Of a DNA stretch of 35,823 nucleotides, positions 34,754 through 35,823 are shown piece by piece. This DNA comes from a virus, in the IMG/VR virus record IMGVR_UViG_3300042484_002026, positions 1 through 35,823 of that record; one strand, given 5' to 3'. The notes below the pieces were generated by a model that did no database searches, had not been told where the DNA came from, and saw only the letters and a list, made by a program, of their open reading frames with translations. Every line of letters starts with the position of its first letter. The stretch's first letter is position 1. The translations under genes and the position numbers were made by a program.

Positions 34754-35377
34754 ATGACAACAATCATTGGAATACAGGGGGATGGATTCGCGTTTGCGTG
34801 TGTTGATTCCCAGGTTTCCGATGTTGACAACAATGGATACGCAACCCAGATAGCAACTCTCCGCGAGTCATCGTCAAAACTTAGCTACAACGGTAGATAC
34901 CTTCTTGGGGCAGCCGGAGATGTAAGGGCAATAAACATCCTGCATCACGCTTTTAACCCTCCAGTCTGTCCACCGACTTTAAGGGGAAAGAAGCTTGACC
35001 ACTTCGTTACAGTTAAATTTATCCCGTCGTTAAGGGAATGCTTCGAAACACACGGCTACAACTCTCCACAGAACGAGAACTCAGAGCACGTCGCAGAACA
35101 CGGTTCCGTTATTTTTATGGCAGTCAATGGGACGATATACATAATCGACGGTGACTACTCATGGATATCTGACATGAATGGCGTATATGCAATAGGTACC
35201 GGCGCGCAATATGCCCTGGGAGCCCTGCATGTATTGATGCCAAAGACAAAGATGACAATAACCCTTGCCAAAAGGATAGGCATTAAGGCCATATCGACGG
35301 CCGCTAGATACGACCCGTACACGGGCGCGCCGTATCACTCATTCTCTACAGGTTCCGAGAAGAAGCCAAAACCTTAA
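34754..35377 (+). CDS. Proteasome beta/HslV-like Ntn hydrolase
   Basis: This 207-residue protein starts MTTIIGIQGDGFAFACVDSQ. Removal of Met would leave the T-T-I-I-G of HslV/proteasome beta subunits, with Thr as nucleophile. VDSQ fits the D17-type position, SSKLSYNGRYLLGAAGD the K33 and glycine-loop region, and VYAIGTGAQYALGALHVL the GSG-type turn with the following helix. The length suits a proteasome-type subunit without a long propeptide. Actinobacterial hosts use a Pup-proteasome system; a phage homologue might be an independent protease, or interfere with the host complex. Whether it assembles is unknown. A terminator follows directly. Confidence 0.72.
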   Translation: MTTIIGIQGDGFAFACVDSQVSDVDNNGYATQIATLRESSSKLSYNGRYLLGAAGDVRAINILHHAFNPPVCPPTLRGKKLDHFVTVKFIPSLRECFETHGYNSPQNENSEHVAEHGSVIFMAVNGTIYIIDGDYSWISDMNGVYAIGTGAQYALGALHVLMPKTKMTITLAKRIGIKAISTAARYDPYTGAPYHSFSTGSEKKPKP

Positions 35378-35410
35378 CTTACGTACTAGTAAGAGTAAGT
35401 TGTTTTTATT
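35376..35410 (+). terminator. Intrinsic terminator after the proteasome-like gene
   Basis: AACTTAC (35376-35382) pairs with GTAAGTT (35395-35401) and is followed by GTTTTTATT. The hairpin overlaps the gene stop codon. A shorter alternative pairing (CTTAC with GTAAG at 35389-35393) exists. Confidence 0.7.
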
Positions 35411-35425
35411 CTCTTTTTAAACAGT

Positions 35426-35447
35426 GTCTAGATAGATTTATCCAGAC
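35426..35447 (-). terminator. Hairpin downstream of the last leftward gene
   Basis: On the minus strand GTCTGGATA and TATCTAGAC form a 9-bp stem with an AATC loop (one G-T pair), extended by CAGT/ACTG outside. TTTAAAAAGAG follows, a moderate T/A tract. It lies just beyond the stop at 35458. With the plus-strand terminator it makes a convergent terminator pair. Confidence 0.5.
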
Positions 35448-35457
35448 CTTCCACTGA

Positions 35458-35727
35458 TTAACGCCTGCTCCTCATAATGTCTGCCCGTGTCATGGCTTCT
35501 CCGAATACACCCCTACTCAAAGCTAATTCTATTTGGCTTCCAGTTGGTGCTTTGTGCACAGACTTACTTGGGGTTGCCGCCGGCTTTGTTTTCCCGGTGT
35601 TGCAGGTTAAACACTTCTTGTAAATCCGACCGCCGCCCTTATTCATTAACTGTACGTTTTCTTCGGACAACTCATGACCGCTCCTGCAGTGAGTCCGCTC
35701 TTCTTTTTTAATTCCCTGTTTCGACAT
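35458..35727 (-). CDS. Small zinc-binding protein of HNH-like type, 89 residues
   Basis: HCRSGHELSEENVQL and, later, YKKCLTCNTGK give C..GHE...N and CxxC elements that in many phages form the zinc-binding head of small HNH endonuclease-like or DNA-associated proteins. The catalytic HNH core (two more His and Asn) is not visible, so it may be a truncated or binding-only form. I use the ATG at 35727 with AAAGGG upstream; an earlier TTG in frame would add nine residues. The C-terminus is basic (EAMTRADIMRSRR). Confidence 0.62.
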   Translation of the reverse strand: MSKQGIKKEERTHCRSGHELSEENVQLMNKGGGRIYKKCLTCNTGKTKPAATPSKSVHKAPTGSQIELALSRGVFGEAMTRADIMRSRR

Positions 35728-35823
35728 GGAATCCCTTTCCTTGTGAGTATGCAAAGACTACACAAACGAGAGGAACGAAGCAATAGTGGAGGGAAACAAA
35801 CGCCGCTTAATTTGCTGCCACGG
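35728..35823. promoter_or_regulatory. Upstream region of the last leftward gene, to the window edge
   Basis: On the minus strand it holds a GTGTAG half-site (35763-35758) like those near the regulator, and a TAGTCT sequence that could serve as -10 about 30 bases before the ATG. I see no further gene or repeat before the edge. Confidence 0.3.

Overview
The window looks like one arm of a tailed double-stranded DNA phage genome (Caudoviricetes), probably infecting an actinobacterium from an aquatic habitat. The evidence is phage-type gene packing (ATGA, TAATG and GTGA stop/start overlaps), several collagen-like and glycine-rich tail-fibre genes, an r1t-type holin, a VanY/M15-type endolysin with a peptidoglycan-binding domain, and a proteasome-like Ntn hydrolase. 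At least one start looks leaderless. The host assignment is inference: no head, terminase, portal, polymerase or integrase gene lies in the window.

Leftward half (positions 1-19139, minus strand, read right to left). A holin (19139-18924) and two small virion-type proteins lead into fibre array A: a tail-fibre protein (18149-16836), a collagen-like fibre (16776-15085), a 112-residue structural protein, a 241-residue beta-type appendage protein and a 558-residue Gly/His-rich protein. A cargo block follows (12332-4869): three 2-oxoglutarate/Fe(II) oxygenases, a flavin-dependent tryptophan halogenase, a DUF6065-like protein with dUTPase-like motifs, two glycosyltransferases, a methyltransferase, a small membrane protein and two unknowns. 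Fibre array B comes next (4682-1): a 916-residue collagen-like fibre, a 53-residue protein, a second beta-type appendage protein and a second Gly/His-rich protein cut by the window edge. Arrays A and B are paralogous and in the same order, so the enzyme block sits between two copies of a host-recognition module.

Rightward half (19228-35377, plus strand). A divergent promoter region opens a tightly coupled sugar cassette: two glycosyltransferases, a HAD phosphatase fused to a sugar nucleotidyltransferase, two methyltransferases and a GDPD-like domain fused to a glycosyltransferase. A 1543-residue surface protein follows, with signal peptide, Fn3-like domains, beta-helix, acidic helical repeats and C-terminal membrane helices. 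Then come a lysis-type cassette (endolysin, small membrane proteins, lipoprotein), small unknowns, a leftward winged-helix regulator with an operator-like spacer, a metallophosphoesterase, and a proteasome-like protein closed by a terminator. A leftward zinc-binding gene ends the window.

Working model (inference): the fibre genes make the host-recognition apparatus. The flanking oxygenases, halogenase, glycosyltransferases and methyltransferases chemically modify either these Gly-X-Thr fibres or host surface glycans. The surface protein and lysis genes act on the host envelope.
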